Positions 28,690 to 38,317 of a stretch of DNA of 64,000 nucleotides are shown one piece after another (within the stretch, counting starts at the first letter, position 1; each line of letters opens with the position of its first letter). Origin of the DNA: Piscinibacterium candidicorallinum (GTDB lineage: Bacteria; Pseudomonadota; Gammaproteobacteria; Burkholderiales; Burkholderiaceae_C). The DNA lies in NCBI RefSeq assembly GCF_047549485.1, contig NZ_CP180191.1:310001-374000 (forward strand), read 5' to 3'. A model generated the notes under the pieces. It saw only the letters and a program-made list of their open reading frames with translations. It was not told the origin of the DNA and searched no databases. The position numbers and the translations under genes were made by a program.

Positions 28690-29651
28690 GTACTGTCCAG
28701 GTTCGAGAAGACGTTCCCCGTTCAGAGGCGCAGCCAGTCCAGGCGCGCAATGCGCATCTGGACTGGCTGGAGGCTGAATCCATCCACATTCTGCGCGAGG
28801 TGGTCGCAGAGTCGGCTCGACCGGCCATGCTGTTCTCCGGCGGCAAGGACTCTGTGGTCATGTTGCATCTGGCGGTGAAGGCCTTCTTCCCCGGCAATCT
28901 GCCGTTTCCGCTGGTGCACGTGGACACGGGTCACAACTTCCATGAAGTGATCGAGTTCCGGGATCGCCGCGTGGCGCAGCTCAAGGCGCAATTGGTGGTA
29001 GGCCATGTGGAAGACAGCATTCGCAAGGGCACGGTGGTGCTTCCCGGTCCGCTGGCCTCCCGCAACGCGGCGCAGAGTGTGACACTGCTCGAAACCATCG
29101 AACAGCACGGCTTTGATGCGCTGTTCGGCGGCGCGCGACGCGACGAAGAGAAGGCGCGCGCCAAGGAACGGGTGGTGAGCTTTCGCGACAGCTTCGGCCA
29201 GTGGGATCCCAAGGCGCAGCGCCCGGAACTCTGGAATCTCTACAACACTCGGGTGCATCCCGGTGAGCACATCCGCGTCTTCCCGATCAGCAACTGGACC
29301 GAGCTCGACATCTGGCAATACATCGAGCGCGAGCGGCTCGAATTGCCGAGCATCTACTACAGCCACTCGCGCCCCGTGGTGCGCAGGCAGACCCGGCATG
29401 GCGAGCTGCTGATGCCTGTGACTGCGCTCACTCCCGCCGCCGAGGGCGATGTGGTTGAAACCTTGCCCGTCCGTTTCCGCACAGTGGGCGATGTGTCCTG
29501 CACCTGCCCGGTGGCCAGTACCGCCGCCAGCAACGCAGACATCATTGCGGAGACCGTCACGACGGCGCTGTCCGAACGCGGGGCCACGCGCATGGACGAC
29601 CAGACCAACGAAGCCAGCATGGAGCGGCGCAAGAAGGAAGGCTATTTCTGA
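28686..29651 (+). CDS. cysD: Sulfate adenylyltransferase small subunit
   Basis: This 321-residue ATP-pyrophosphatase-type subunit adenylates sulfate to APS together with CysN. The PP-loop SGGKDS is at residues 51-56, and the C-terminal MERRKKEGYF is characteristic. ATG at 28686 overlaps the cysH stop by 4 bp, so the earlier open frame inside cysH is not used. Confidence 0.97.
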   Translation: MSTVQVREDVPRSEAQPVQARNAHLDWLEAESIHILREVVAESARPAMLFSGGKDSVVMLHLAVKAFFPGNLPFPLVHVDTGHNFHEVIEFRDRRVAQLKAQLVVGHVEDSIRKGTVVLPGPLASRNAAQSVTLLETIEQHGFDALFGGARRDEEKARAKERVVSFRDSFGQWDPKAQRPELWNLYNTRVHPGEHIRVFPISNWTELDIWQYIERERLELPSIYYSHSRPVVRRQTRHGELLMPVTALTPAAEGDVVETLPVRFRTVGDVSCTCPVASTAASNADIIAETVTTALSERGATRMDDQTNEASMERRKKEGYF

Positions 29652-29660
29652 GGCGCTCCC

Positions 29661-30989
<1,329 letters not shown>

Positions 30990-30999
30990 GCGCCACAGA

Positions 31000-31024
31000 G
31001 CGCCGCCGCTGATGTGGGCGGCGC
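31000..31024 (+). terminator. GC-rich hairpin behind cysN
   Basis: GCGCCGCC and GGCGGCGC can form an 8-bp stem around a 9-base loop, 11 bp behind the cysN stop. There is no real T-run after it, so it may be a pause or stability element and not a full terminator. Confidence 0.35.
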
Positions 31025-31130
31025 GGCGCTTCATCGCACGGATGTGTGGGTTCGTCCAGCAGACGCTGGCGGGGAAGCGGGCTGCTCGCCCAGAATTCGG
31101 TCATCCCAATGCACCGAGTGAGGCCGCGCC

Positions 31131-32765
31131 ATGATCCGCACCCCCCTGAAAGCCGCCGCCATGGGCAGCCTGTTCGCCCTGGGCGCCAGCGCCCTCGCCC
31201 AGACCGCAGACGATCCCGCGCTGACCGAGCAGCTCAAGGCGCGATTCGAAAACGACCGCACCGGCGCCTGTGTCGTCGCTGCGGTGATCGAAGGCGCGCA
31301 AGTACGGCGCGCGCGCTACTGCGCCAACCCCAAGGCCCAGCGCACGCTGACTGACGACACGGTGTTCGAGATCGGCTCGGTCACCAAGACGATGACGGCG
31401 TTTCTGGTGGCCGATCTGATCCAGCAGGGCAAGTGGTCGCTTGACGACCCCATCGCCAAGCATTTGCCTCTGGGGACCGCCGTGCCGCGCCAGGGCGAGC
31501 GCCAGATCACGGTGCGCGATCTGGTCACCCACACCTCGGCGCTGCCGGCCTTGCCTTCGCGCATGAAGGTGACGCAGCCTGACAACCCTTACGCAAGCCT
31601 CACGGAAAAGGATCTGCTGGACTCGCTGGGTGACGTGAAGCTCAGCCGGCCGATCGGCAGTCAGGCTGAGTATTCGAACTTCGGCATGATGGTGCTGTCG
31701 CTGGCGGTGGCGCGAGCCCATGGCAATGACTTTGAAGCTGCGCTCAAGAGCAGGCTGTTCGAGCCGCTGGGGATGAAGACCGCGTACGTGGTCAAGCCGC
31801 CCAAGGGCGTCGTCGTGGCGCAGGGCTTTACACCCGCGGCGCAGCGTACGTCCGCCTGGACCGTGACGCCCAACCTGGCGGGCGTGGGCATGGTGCGCGC
31901 CAGCCTCAATGACATGATCCGCTACGCCCAGGCGCAGACCGGGCTGATCGAAACGCCCCTGCTGAAGACCATGCAGCTCACGCAGCAGCCGCTGATGCGC
32001 GGCTTCGGCATGAACTGGCTGGTGCAGACGGTGCAGGGCCGCACGCTTATCGGCCATGAAGGCGGCACGGGCGGTTTCTCGTCCGCAGTCAGCTTTGAAC
32101 CGGCGGCCAAACGCGCTGTGGTGATTCTGACCGACACGGCGCTGGCCGACCTGGGCAGTCTGTCCGACGTCGCCGGCCCGCTGATGGGCTTGAATCGCCC
32201 GCTGGGCAAGCCGCGCGTGCAGCAGCCCATTCCCGAGCCGCTGCGCAAGGCCATGGAGGGTGAGTGGGAGCTGAGCGGCCTGCCGATCCGCATCTGGACC
32301 GAGGGCGGCAAGCTGATGACCCAGGCGCAGGGCCAAGGCGCATTCGAACTGTTCTACGACAGCCGCGGCGACTTCTACCCCACGGTCACCAGTGCCACGC
32401 TGACCCCGGTGCTGCAGGATGGCAAGGTCAACACCTTCCGCTGGGTGCAGGGCGGCGGCGTCATGGAGGGCGTGCGCAAGGGCAGCCGGCCGGCACCGAG
32501 TGCCACCAACCCGGCCTGGAAGGACTGGGCCGGCGAATATCAACTGGCACCGAGCTTCAGCCTGCGGGTATTTGAAGAGGGTGGCGTGCTCAAGATCCAG
32601 GGGACGGGTCAGCCGTCGATCCCCGCGGAGGTCGCGGGTACGGATCGCATCGAGGTCAAGGCGGTCGGCGCGGTGGTGGAGTTCACGCGCGACACCAAGG
32701 GCGAGGTAGTCAGCGCCACGCTGCGTCAGGCTGGGCAGGTCATTCCGGGGCCCAAGAAGCGCTGA
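31131..32765 (+). CDS. Secreted serine hydrolase, beta-lactamase class C fold
   Basis: This 544-residue protein has a signal peptide (residues 1-24, ending ALAQT) and a class C beta-lactamase/penicillin-binding-like domain. The active-site set is S83 and K86 (SVTK), Y181 and N183 (YSN) and H309 in GHEGGTGG in place of KTG. Such proteins include peptidases and esterases; true beta-lactamase activity should not be assumed. Residues from about 365 on form a separate C-terminal beta-rich region. It acts in the periplasm. It stands alone between cysN and a convergent membrane protein gene. Confidence 0.88.
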   Translation: MIRTPLKAAAMGSLFALGASALAQTADDPALTEQLKARFENDRTGACVVAAVIEGAQVRRARYCANPKAQRTLTDDTVFEIGSVTKTMTAFLVADLIQQGKWSLDDPIAKHLPLGTAVPRQGERQITVRDLVTHTSALPALPSRMKVTQPDNPYASLTEKDLLDSLGDVKLSRPIGSQAEYSNFGMMVLSLAVARAHGNDFEAALKSRLFEPLGMKTAYVVKPPKGVVVAQGFTPAAQRTSAWTVTPNLAGVGMVRASLNDMIRYAQAQTGLIETPLLKTMQLTQQPLMRGFGMNWLVQTVQGRTLIGHEGGTGGFSSAVSFEPAAKRAVVILTDTALADLGSLSDVAGPLMGLNRPLGKPRVQQPIPEPLRKAMEGEWELSGLPIRIWTEGGKLMTQAQGQGAFELFYDSRGDFYPTVTSATLTPVLQDGKVNTFRWVQGGGVMEGVRKGSRPAPSATNPAWKDWAGEYQLAPSFSLRVFEEGGVLKIQGTGQPSIPAEVAGTDRIEVKAVGAVVEFTRDTKGEVVSATLRQAGQVIPGPKKR

Positions 32766-32786
32766 TCAGGCCCGGATATCAAAACG

Positions 32787-32855
32787 TAGATCGGCTTCTG
32801 GTGCGGGTTTTCAGGCCAAAATGGCTGGAAACCCGCATGGGACAAGCGGAAAGGC
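32787..32855 (+). repeat. Dispersed 3'-end repeat behind the serine hydrolase gene
   Basis: The segment runs from TAGATCGGCTTCTGG through GGCCAAAATGGCTGG to CAAGCGGAAAGGC. It contains a long hairpin (32803-32836: GCGGGTTT against AAACCCGC with further inner pairs). Related copies are behind the rhodanese gene, behind the asparaginase gene and, reversed, inside the methyltransferase gene. Confidence 0.6.
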
Positions 32856-32882
32856 GCTCTGGACGCTTTGCCGCCGAGCCGA

Positions 32883-33389
32883 TCAGGCGCCGAACAACCA
32901 GCGCAGCGGTATCAGCAGCCAGGCCCACACCCCGTCCGGCACCCAGAGCAAGAGGCTGGTCATCACCACATAGCGTGTCAGCTTGCCCGCCGTCATCCAC
33001 AGCAGGCAGGGCAGCCATGGCATGCGCAGCCAGCCGCCCACGGCAGTCAGCGGGTCGCCCACCGCGGGCAGGAAGCTGAAGAACATCGCCTTGGGCCCCA
33101 AGCGTTCCAGCCACGCAAGCGCGCGCGGGTTCTGCTTTTCACGGGCCACAGCCTGATACGCCCCCCAGCCCAGTGCGTAATTGACCATGCCCCCGAGGGT
33201 GTTGGCGATCGTCGCCACGAGGATGCACAGCCAGAACTGGTCCGGGTTGAGCTTGATGTAGCCGAACACCACCGGCTCGCTGCCCATCGGCACCAGAGTG
33301 GCCGACACGAAGGCGACCAGAAACACCATCGTCAGCCCGAACTGGGGCAGCGCGAAGGTGTTCATCAACCACTGTACGAAGGCGTCCAT
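32883..33389 (-). CDS. yqaA: YqaA-like inner-membrane protein
   Basis: This 168-residue protein has four to five hydrophobic segments and fits the YqaA branch of the VTT/DedA superfamily: SATLVPMGSEPVVFGY, ATIANTLGGMVNYALGWG and FFSFLPAVGDPLTAVGGWLR. DedA-like proteins help move lipid carriers across the inner membrane; YqaA itself is not well characterised. It is convergent with the serine hydrolase and divergent from ilvA. Confidence 0.9.
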   Translation of the reverse strand: MDAFVQWLMNTFALPQFGLTMVFLVAFVSATLVPMGSEPVVFGYIKLNPDQFWLCILVATIANTLGGMVNYALGWGAYQAVAREKQNPRALAWLERLGPKAMFFSFLPAVGDPLTAVGGWLRMPWLPCLLWMTAGKLTRYVVMTSLLLWVPDGVWAWLLIPLRWLFGA

Positions 33390-33608
33390 GACCTCAGCGC
33401 TCGCGCTTCAATGATTCTGGCCGCTTGCGCAGCCGCGCATGACTTCTGGCCCGCGGGCCGACAATGACCGGGCTGCGCCCGATGATCCGAGATCTGCGGA
33501 TGCGCAGCGAAGCCCGACTCACCGCAGTAGCGTCGCAGGCATTTTGTCATCCGCCAGCCAAATACACTCAAGCCAAAGCACAGGCCTTGCGAGGGAGCGC
33601 AAAGACAC

Positions 33609-35120
33609 ATGGGACAGGACTATCTCAAGAAGATCCTCACGGCACGGGTCTATGACGTGGCGATCGAGTCCCCGATGGAACATGCGCCGCAGCTGTCCGC
33701 CCGTCTGGGCAACCAGATCCATTTCAAGCGCGAAGACCAGCAGCCCGTGTTCAGCTTCAAGCTGCGCGGCGCGTACAACAAGATGGCGCATCTGCCCGCA
33801 GCCAGCCTGAAGCGCGGCGTGATCGCGGCGAGCGCCGGCAATCATGCACAGGGCGTGGCCCTGGGCGCACAGCGCCTGGGCTGCAAGGCCGTGATCGTGA
33901 TGCCGGTGACCACACCGCAGGTCAAGATCGATGCCGTCAAGGCCCGTGGTGCAGAGGTGGTACTGCATGGTGATTCCTACTCGGACGCCTACCAGCATGC
34001 TGTCCTGCTTGAGAAGAAGCACAAGCTCACCTTCGTGCACCCCTTCGATGACCCGGACGTGATTGCCGGGCAGGGCACTGTGGGCATGGAGATCCTGCGC
34101 CAGCACCAGGGGCCGCTGGATGCCGTGTTCGTCGCCATCGGCGGCGGGGGGCTGATTTCAGGGGTGGCGGCCTACATCAAGCAGGTCCGCCCCGAGGTCA
34201 GGATCATCGGCGTACAGACCGAGGACAGCGATGCCATGGCGCAGAGCGTGGCCGCTGGCAAGCGGGTGCAGCTGCAGGATGTGGGCCTGTTCTCCGACGG
34301 CACGGCGGTGAAGCTTGTCGGCGGCGAGACCTTCCGCTTGGTGCAGAAGTATGTGGACGAGTTCGTGCGCGTGAACACGGACGAAGTCTGCGCGGCCATC
34401 AAGGATGTGTTCACCGACACCCGCAGCGTGCTCGAGCCCGCCGGCGCACTGGCTGTGGCCGGCGCCAAGAAGTGGGTGGAGCAGCACCGTGCGCGCGGCA
34501 AGACCCTGGTGGCCATTGCCTGCGGCGCCAACATGAACTTTGATCGTCTGCGCTTTGTGGCAGAGCGCGCGGAGGTTGGCGAAGCGCGCGAAGCCGTCTT
34601 TGCAGTGACCCTGCCCGAAGAGCGCGGCGCCTTCAAGCGCTTCTGCGAGGCTGTCGGCCCGCGCAATGTGACCGAGTTCAACTACCGCATCAGCGACTCG
34701 AGCGAAGCGCATGTGTTCGTGGGTCTGTCGATCTCAAAGCGCGACGAGAGCGCAGCCATCTCGCGCGCTTTCAAGAAGGCCGGTTTCGCCAACATCGATC
34801 TCACGGACAACGAACTCGCCAAGACCCATGTGCGCCACCTCGTAGGCGGGCGGTCGTCGCTGGCCAAGGACGAGCTGCTCTACCGCTTCGAGTTCCCAGA
34901 GCGGCCCGGCGCACTCATGCGTTTTCTGAACACCATGCACCCGGACTGGAACATCAGCCTGTTCCACTACCGCAACCAGGGCGCGGACTATGGACGCATT
35001 CTTGTGGGGCTGCAGGTCCCCAGCCACGAGAAGAAGGAGCTGCGCAGCTTCCTGAAGAATCTCGGCTACCGGCACTGGGACGAGACGGATAATCCAGCCT
35101 ATCGCCTCTTCCTTCGTTGA
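33609..35120 (+). CDS. ilvA: Threonine ammonia-lyase, biosynthetic
   Basis: This 503-residue PLP enzyme deaminates threonine to 2-oxobutanoate, the first step of isoleucine synthesis. The PLP lysine is K51 in FSFKLRGAYNKM, and SAGNHAQGVA and GGGGLISG bind the cofactor phosphate. Two ACT-like regulatory domains (about 330-415 and 420-503) mark the isoleucine-inhibited, biosynthetic form and not the short catabolic one. The next two genes follow by only 4 bp each. Confidence 0.96.
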   Translation: MGQDYLKKILTARVYDVAIESPMEHAPQLSARLGNQIHFKREDQQPVFSFKLRGAYNKMAHLPAASLKRGVIAASAGNHAQGVALGAQRLGCKAVIVMPVTTPQVKIDAVKARGAEVVLHGDSYSDAYQHAVLLEKKHKLTFVHPFDDPDVIAGQGTVGMEILRQHQGPLDAVFVAIGGGGLISGVAAYIKQVRPEVRIIGVQTEDSDAMAQSVAAGKRVQLQDVGLFSDGTAVKLVGGETFRLVQKYVDEFVRVNTDEVCAAIKDVFTDTRSVLEPAGALAVAGAKKWVEQHRARGKTLVAIACGANMNFDRLRFVAERAEVGEAREAVFAVTLPEERGAFKRFCEAVGPRNVTEFNYRISDSSEAHVFVGLSISKRDESAAISRAFKKAGFANIDLTDNELAKTHVRHLVGGRSSLAKDELLYRFEFPERPGALMRFLNTMHPDWNISLFHYRNQGADYGRILVGLQVPSHEKKELRSFLKNLGYRHWDETDNPAYRLFLR

Positions 35121-35124
35121 AGCT

Positions 35125-35508
35125 ATGTCGCATCACCCCTTCGTCGTGATTGCCCTGCTCCTGGCCGGAGCTGTAGCGCCGAGAGCGCAGGCCAATCAGC
35201 TCGAGCTCGATCTGCTGGTGGCCAAGCAGCCGCGCAAGGTCGTGTGCGAACTCGGCACGGCCGTGCTGCAGTACCCGGAAACCGAGCCGTTGCGGCCGAT
35301 GAAGGGCACGCTCAATCTGCTGGTGCGATTGCAACCGGACGGCAAGCTCGCCAATGTGCGTCTGGTCGGCCAGCAGGGCATGGACGCAGCCGACGCCAGC
35401 CTGTTTGTGCCGAACGTGAGCGCTTTTCTTGCGCAGGCCAAGTGCCCCGCGCAGCGCTTTGGCATCGACGTGAAGCTGACGCTCGCCGTCGACGCCGGTC
35501 GGAAATAG
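35125..35508 (+). CDS. Small secreted protein of unknown function
   Basis: This 127-residue protein has a signal peptide (residues 1-23, ending PRAQAN) and two cysteines (VCELG and KCPAQ) that may form a disulfide in the periplasm. The part from residue 60 on (GTLNLLVRLQPDGKLANVRL) resembles the beta-alpha-beta pattern of TonB C-terminal domains, a weak similarity only. It lies 4 bp behind ilvA and 4 bp before the nucleotidase gene, so it is co-transcribed. Confidence 0.75.
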   Translation: MSHHPFVVIALLLAGAVAPRAQANQLELDLLVAKQPRKVVCELGTAVLQYPETEPLRPMKGTLNLLVRLQPDGKLANVRLVGQQGMDAADASLFVPNVSAFLAQAKCPAQRFGIDVKLTLAVDAGRK

Positions 35509-35512
35509 CGTC

Positions 35513-36415
35513 ATGGGTGTCACGCTTGAAGACAAGCTTGTCGTCGCTGTGTCGAGTCGTGCCCTGTTCGACTTCGAGGACGAAAACCGCGTCTACGAAG
35601 CCGAGGGCGAGGCCGCCTACGTAGCCCTGCAGCGCGAGCGCGAGCATGTGCCGGCGCCGCCTGGGGTGGCCATGCCGCTGGTGCGCAAGCTGCTCGCCTT
35701 CAATACGGAGGCCGGGCAGCGCGTCGAGGTGGTGATTCTCTCGCGCAATGACCCCGTATCCGGGCTGCGCATGTTCCACAGCGCCAAGGCAGCTGGCCTG
35801 GCCATTGAGCGGGGCGTATTCACGCGTGGCGAGACGCCCTACAAGTATTTGCGGCCCCTGAAGGCCAATCTGTTTCTCTCTGCCAGCGACGACGACGTGC
35901 GCGCTGCGCTGGAAGCCGGCTTTCCCGCTGCGCGCGTGTTCCCGAATTCGCGCAAGGAGGCTGAGAGCCACCCCAACGAGATCCGCATCGCCTTTGACGG
36001 CGACGCCGTGCTGTTCTCTGACGAGGCCGAGCGCGTCTTCAAGAGCGACGGCCTGCAGGCCTTCACAGCTCACGAGACCGAGCGCGCCAGCAAGCCCCTG
36101 CCGCCCGGCCCCTTCGCGCCGCTGCTGGCTGCACTGCACCGCCTGCAGACCGTGGCCGGGCAGGACGTGCCCCTGCGCATCCGTACGGCGCTCGTCACCG
36201 CACGCAGTGCGCCGGCGCACGAACGCGCCATCCGCACCCTCATGGCTTGGAACATCACGGTGGATCAGGCCATGTTTCTGGGCGGGCTGGAGAAGCGCGA
36301 CTTCCTGCGCGAGTTCGAGCCGGACTTTTTCTTCGATGACCAGACGCGCCACTGCGTGGGTGCGGCCGAGGCGGTGCCCACCGGGCATGTGCCCCACGGT
36401 GTGGCCAATGCCTGA
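35513..36415 (+). CDS. 5'-nucleotidase family protein
   Basis: This 300-residue protein fits the bacterial 5'-nucleotidase family related to cytosolic NT5C1: VAVSSRALFDFEDENRVYE, VEVVILSRNDPVSGLR, IAFDGDAVLFSDEAE and FFDDQTRHC, with HAD-like acidic motifs. It should dephosphorylate nucleoside monophosphates in the cytoplasm. It lies in a tight run with ilvA and the small secreted protein, and 33 bp before queF. Confidence 0.85.
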   Translation: MGVTLEDKLVVAVSSRALFDFEDENRVYEAEGEAAYVALQREREHVPAPPGVAMPLVRKLLAFNTEAGQRVEVVILSRNDPVSGLRMFHSAKAAGLAIERGVFTRGETPYKYLRPLKANLFLSASDDDVRAALEAGFPAARVFPNSRKEAESHPNEIRIAFDGDAVLFSDEAERVFKSDGLQAFTAHETERASKPLPPGPFAPLLAALHRLQTVAGQDVPLRIRTALVTARSAPAHERAIRTLMAWNITVDQAMFLGGLEKRDFLREFEPDFFFDDQTRHCVGAAEAVPTGHVPHGVANA

Positions 36416-36448
36416 GCGGTGATCGCTGCCATCGGCGAAAATTGCGCC

Positions 36449-37288
36449 ATGGCATCCTCAAGCAACACCCCCGAGCAGTCCCAGCTGGGTCGCAGCAGCG
36501 GCTACGTTGATCAATACGACGCCAGCCTGCTCTTCCCCATCGCGCGCAGCACCAAGCGTGACGAGATCGGCGTGTCTGGCACGCTACCCTTCTTCGGCGC
36601 AGACATCTGGAACGCCTACGAGCTGTCCTGGCTCAACCCCAAGGGCAAGCCGCAGGTCGCGCTGCTGCAATGCACGGTGCCGGCCGAGAGCCCGAACATC
36701 GTCGAGAGCAAGAGCTTCAAGCTCTACCTGAACAGCTTCAACAACACGCGGCTCGCCAACATCGACGCACTGCGTGCGCTGCTTTCCCATGACCTCAGCG
36801 AGGCCGCGGGTGCCAGCGTGGGCATCAAGCTCACCGAGCAGGACGGGTTTTCCGGCGAGCGCGTGCAGGAACTCGATGGCCGCCTGCTGGACCGGCTCGA
36901 TGTGGATTGCGACACCTACACGCCCGATCCGAGCCTGTTGCGTGTGAACGAGGACGAATCACCCACCGACGACCTGGTCGTCAGTCACCTGCTCAAGAGC
37001 AATTGCCTCGTGACCAGCCAGCCCGACTGGGGCAGCGTGCAGATCCGCTACTACGGTCATCCCATCGATGAGGCCGGGCTGCTCAAGTACATCGTGAGCT
37101 TTCGCAACCACAACGAGTTCCATGAGCAGTGCGTCGAGCGAATCTTCATGGACATCCTGTGCCAGTGCCGCCCCACCAAGCTGGCCGTGTACGCGCGCTA
37201 CACGCGGCGCGGCGGGCTGGACATCAACCCCTTCCGCGCCAACTACCCGACCGCGCTGCCGGCCAACGTGCGCAGTGCACGCCAGTAG
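36449..37288 (+). CDS. queF: NADPH-dependent 7-cyano-7-deazaguanine reductase
   Basis: This 279-residue enzyme reduces preQ0 to preQ1 in queuosine synthesis. It is the long, two-domain (YqfB/E. coli) type: substrate motif ESKSFKLYLNSF (86-97) in the N-terminal half and catalytic C186 in KSNCLVTSQPDWGS in the C-terminal half. ATG at 36449 (MASSSNTPEQ) matches the family length better than the ATG 10 codons upstream. Confidence 0.96.
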   Translation: MASSSNTPEQSQLGRSSGYVDQYDASLLFPIARSTKRDEIGVSGTLPFFGADIWNAYELSWLNPKGKPQVALLQCTVPAESPNIVESKSFKLYLNSFNNTRLANIDALRALLSHDLSEAAGASVGIKLTEQDGFSGERVQELDGRLLDRLDVDCDTYTPDPSLLRVNEDESPTDDLVVSHLLKSNCLVTSQPDWGSVQIRYYGHPIDEAGLLKYIVSFRNHNEFHEQCVERIFMDILCQCRPTKLAVYARYTRRGGLDINPFRANYPTALPANVRSARQ

Positions 37289-37305
37289 CGCGGGTTCGCA
37301 GCCGC

Positions 37306-38265
37306 TCAGTCGTCAAAACGGGTGATCGAGATCACCTGGCCCTCGGCCGGATCGGCACAGGGCTCGTCGTCGAAGGCGATGTCGCCGCCCGCAAAGGGGC
37401 TGCCCGTGGTCTTGAGGTTCTTGAAGTCGTAATGGGTCGCATCCAGCATGTGCGACAGCGTGATGCGTGACAGCGCGTTGAATGCATTGTCCACACGGCC
37501 GGGGTGGCTCTTCTCCCAGGCGCGGATCATGTTGATCATCTCGCGGCGCTTGAGGTTTTCCTGGCTGCCGCAGAGGTTGCAGGGAATGATCGGGTACTGC
37601 TTGATCTCGGCGTTGCGGATCAGATCGCTCTCGGCCACATAGGCCAGCGGCCGGATCACGATGTTCCGGCCGTCGTCGCTCACCAGCTTGGGCGGCATGC
37701 CTTTCATGCGCCCGCCGTAGAACATGTTCAGGAAGGTCGTGGCGAGGATGTCGTCACGATGGTGGCCCAGCGCGATCTTGGTGCACTTCAGTTCACCGGC
37801 CACGCGGTACAGGATGCCGCGCCGCAGGCGCGAGCACAGGCTGCACAGGGTCTTGCCCTCGGGGATGTTGCGCTTGACGATCGAGTAGGTGTCCTGCGTC
37901 TCGATGTGGAAGGGCACGCCGAGCTTCTGGAAGTATTCGGGCAGGATGTGATCGGGAAAGCCCGGCTGCTTCTGGTCCAGGTTGACGGCCACCAGCTCGA
38001 AGCGGATCGGCGCACGGCGCTGCAGCGCCATGAGAATGTCCAGCATGGCGTAGCTGTCCTTGCCGCCGGACAGGCAGACCATCACGCGGTCGCCCTCCTC
38101 AATCATGTTGAAGTCGTCGATCGCCTTGCCCACGAGGCGGTGCAGGCGCTTTTCGAGCTTGTTGTTCTCGAAGGCGATCTTGCGCTCGCGCTGGGTGCGG
38201 GCGGCGGCGTCGTCTTGGCTGGCTTCGGGGGCGAGGGTCAATCCCTCGGGCAGCGGGGCGTTCAT
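37306..38265 (-). CDS. ttcA: tRNA 2-thiocytidine synthetase TtcA
   Basis: This 319-residue enzyme thiolates C32 of some tRNAs with ATP and a [4Fe-4S] cluster. The PP-loop SGGKDS is at 66-71; cysteine pairs C141/C144 (CSLC) and C229/C232 (CNLC) are present. It is convergent with queF, another tRNA-modification gene, 17 bp away. Confidence 0.96.
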   Translation of the reverse strand: MNAPLPEGLTLAPEASQDDAAARTQRERKIAFENNKLEKRLHRLVGKAIDDFNMIEEGDRVMVCLSGGKDSYAMLDILMALQRRAPIRFELVAVNLDQKQPGFPDHILPEYFQKLGVPFHIETQDTYSIVKRNIPEGKTLCSLCSRLRRGILYRVAGELKCTKIALGHHRDDILATTFLNMFYGGRMKGMPPKLVSDDGRNIVIRPLAYVAESDLIRNAEIKQYPIIPCNLCGSQENLKRREMINMIRAWEKSHPGRVDNAFNALSRITLSHMLDATHYDFKNLKTTGSPFAGGDIAFDDEPCADPAEGQVISITRFDD

Positions 38266-38284
38266 GCGGCAGGCTCGGGCTGGC

Positions 38285-38305
38285 GGCGTGAGCTTGCCTC
38301 ACGCC
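38285..38305. other. Perfect hairpin between the J-protein and ttcA
   Basis: GGCGTGAG and CTCACGCC form an 8-bp stem around CTTGC, 12 bp behind the J-protein stop and 19 bp before the ttcA start. No T-run follows on the minus strand, so it may be an mRNA-stability or partial termination element. Confidence 0.4.
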
Positions 38306-38317
38306 AAACCCTGCATT

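Noticed and set aside
31101..32543. A 480-codon minus-strand frame over the serine hydrolase
   Set aside because: Antisense shadow of a gene with an intact active site and signal peptide.
33390..33608. Gap between yqaA and ilvA examined for a leader or riboswitch
   Set aside because: I saw no attenuator-like peptide with Ile, Val or Leu codons and no recognisable riboswitch fold.
36416..36448. Possible preQ1 riboswitch before queF
   Set aside because: The gap is only 33 bp and queF is packed behind the nucleotidase gene; there is no room for the known classes.
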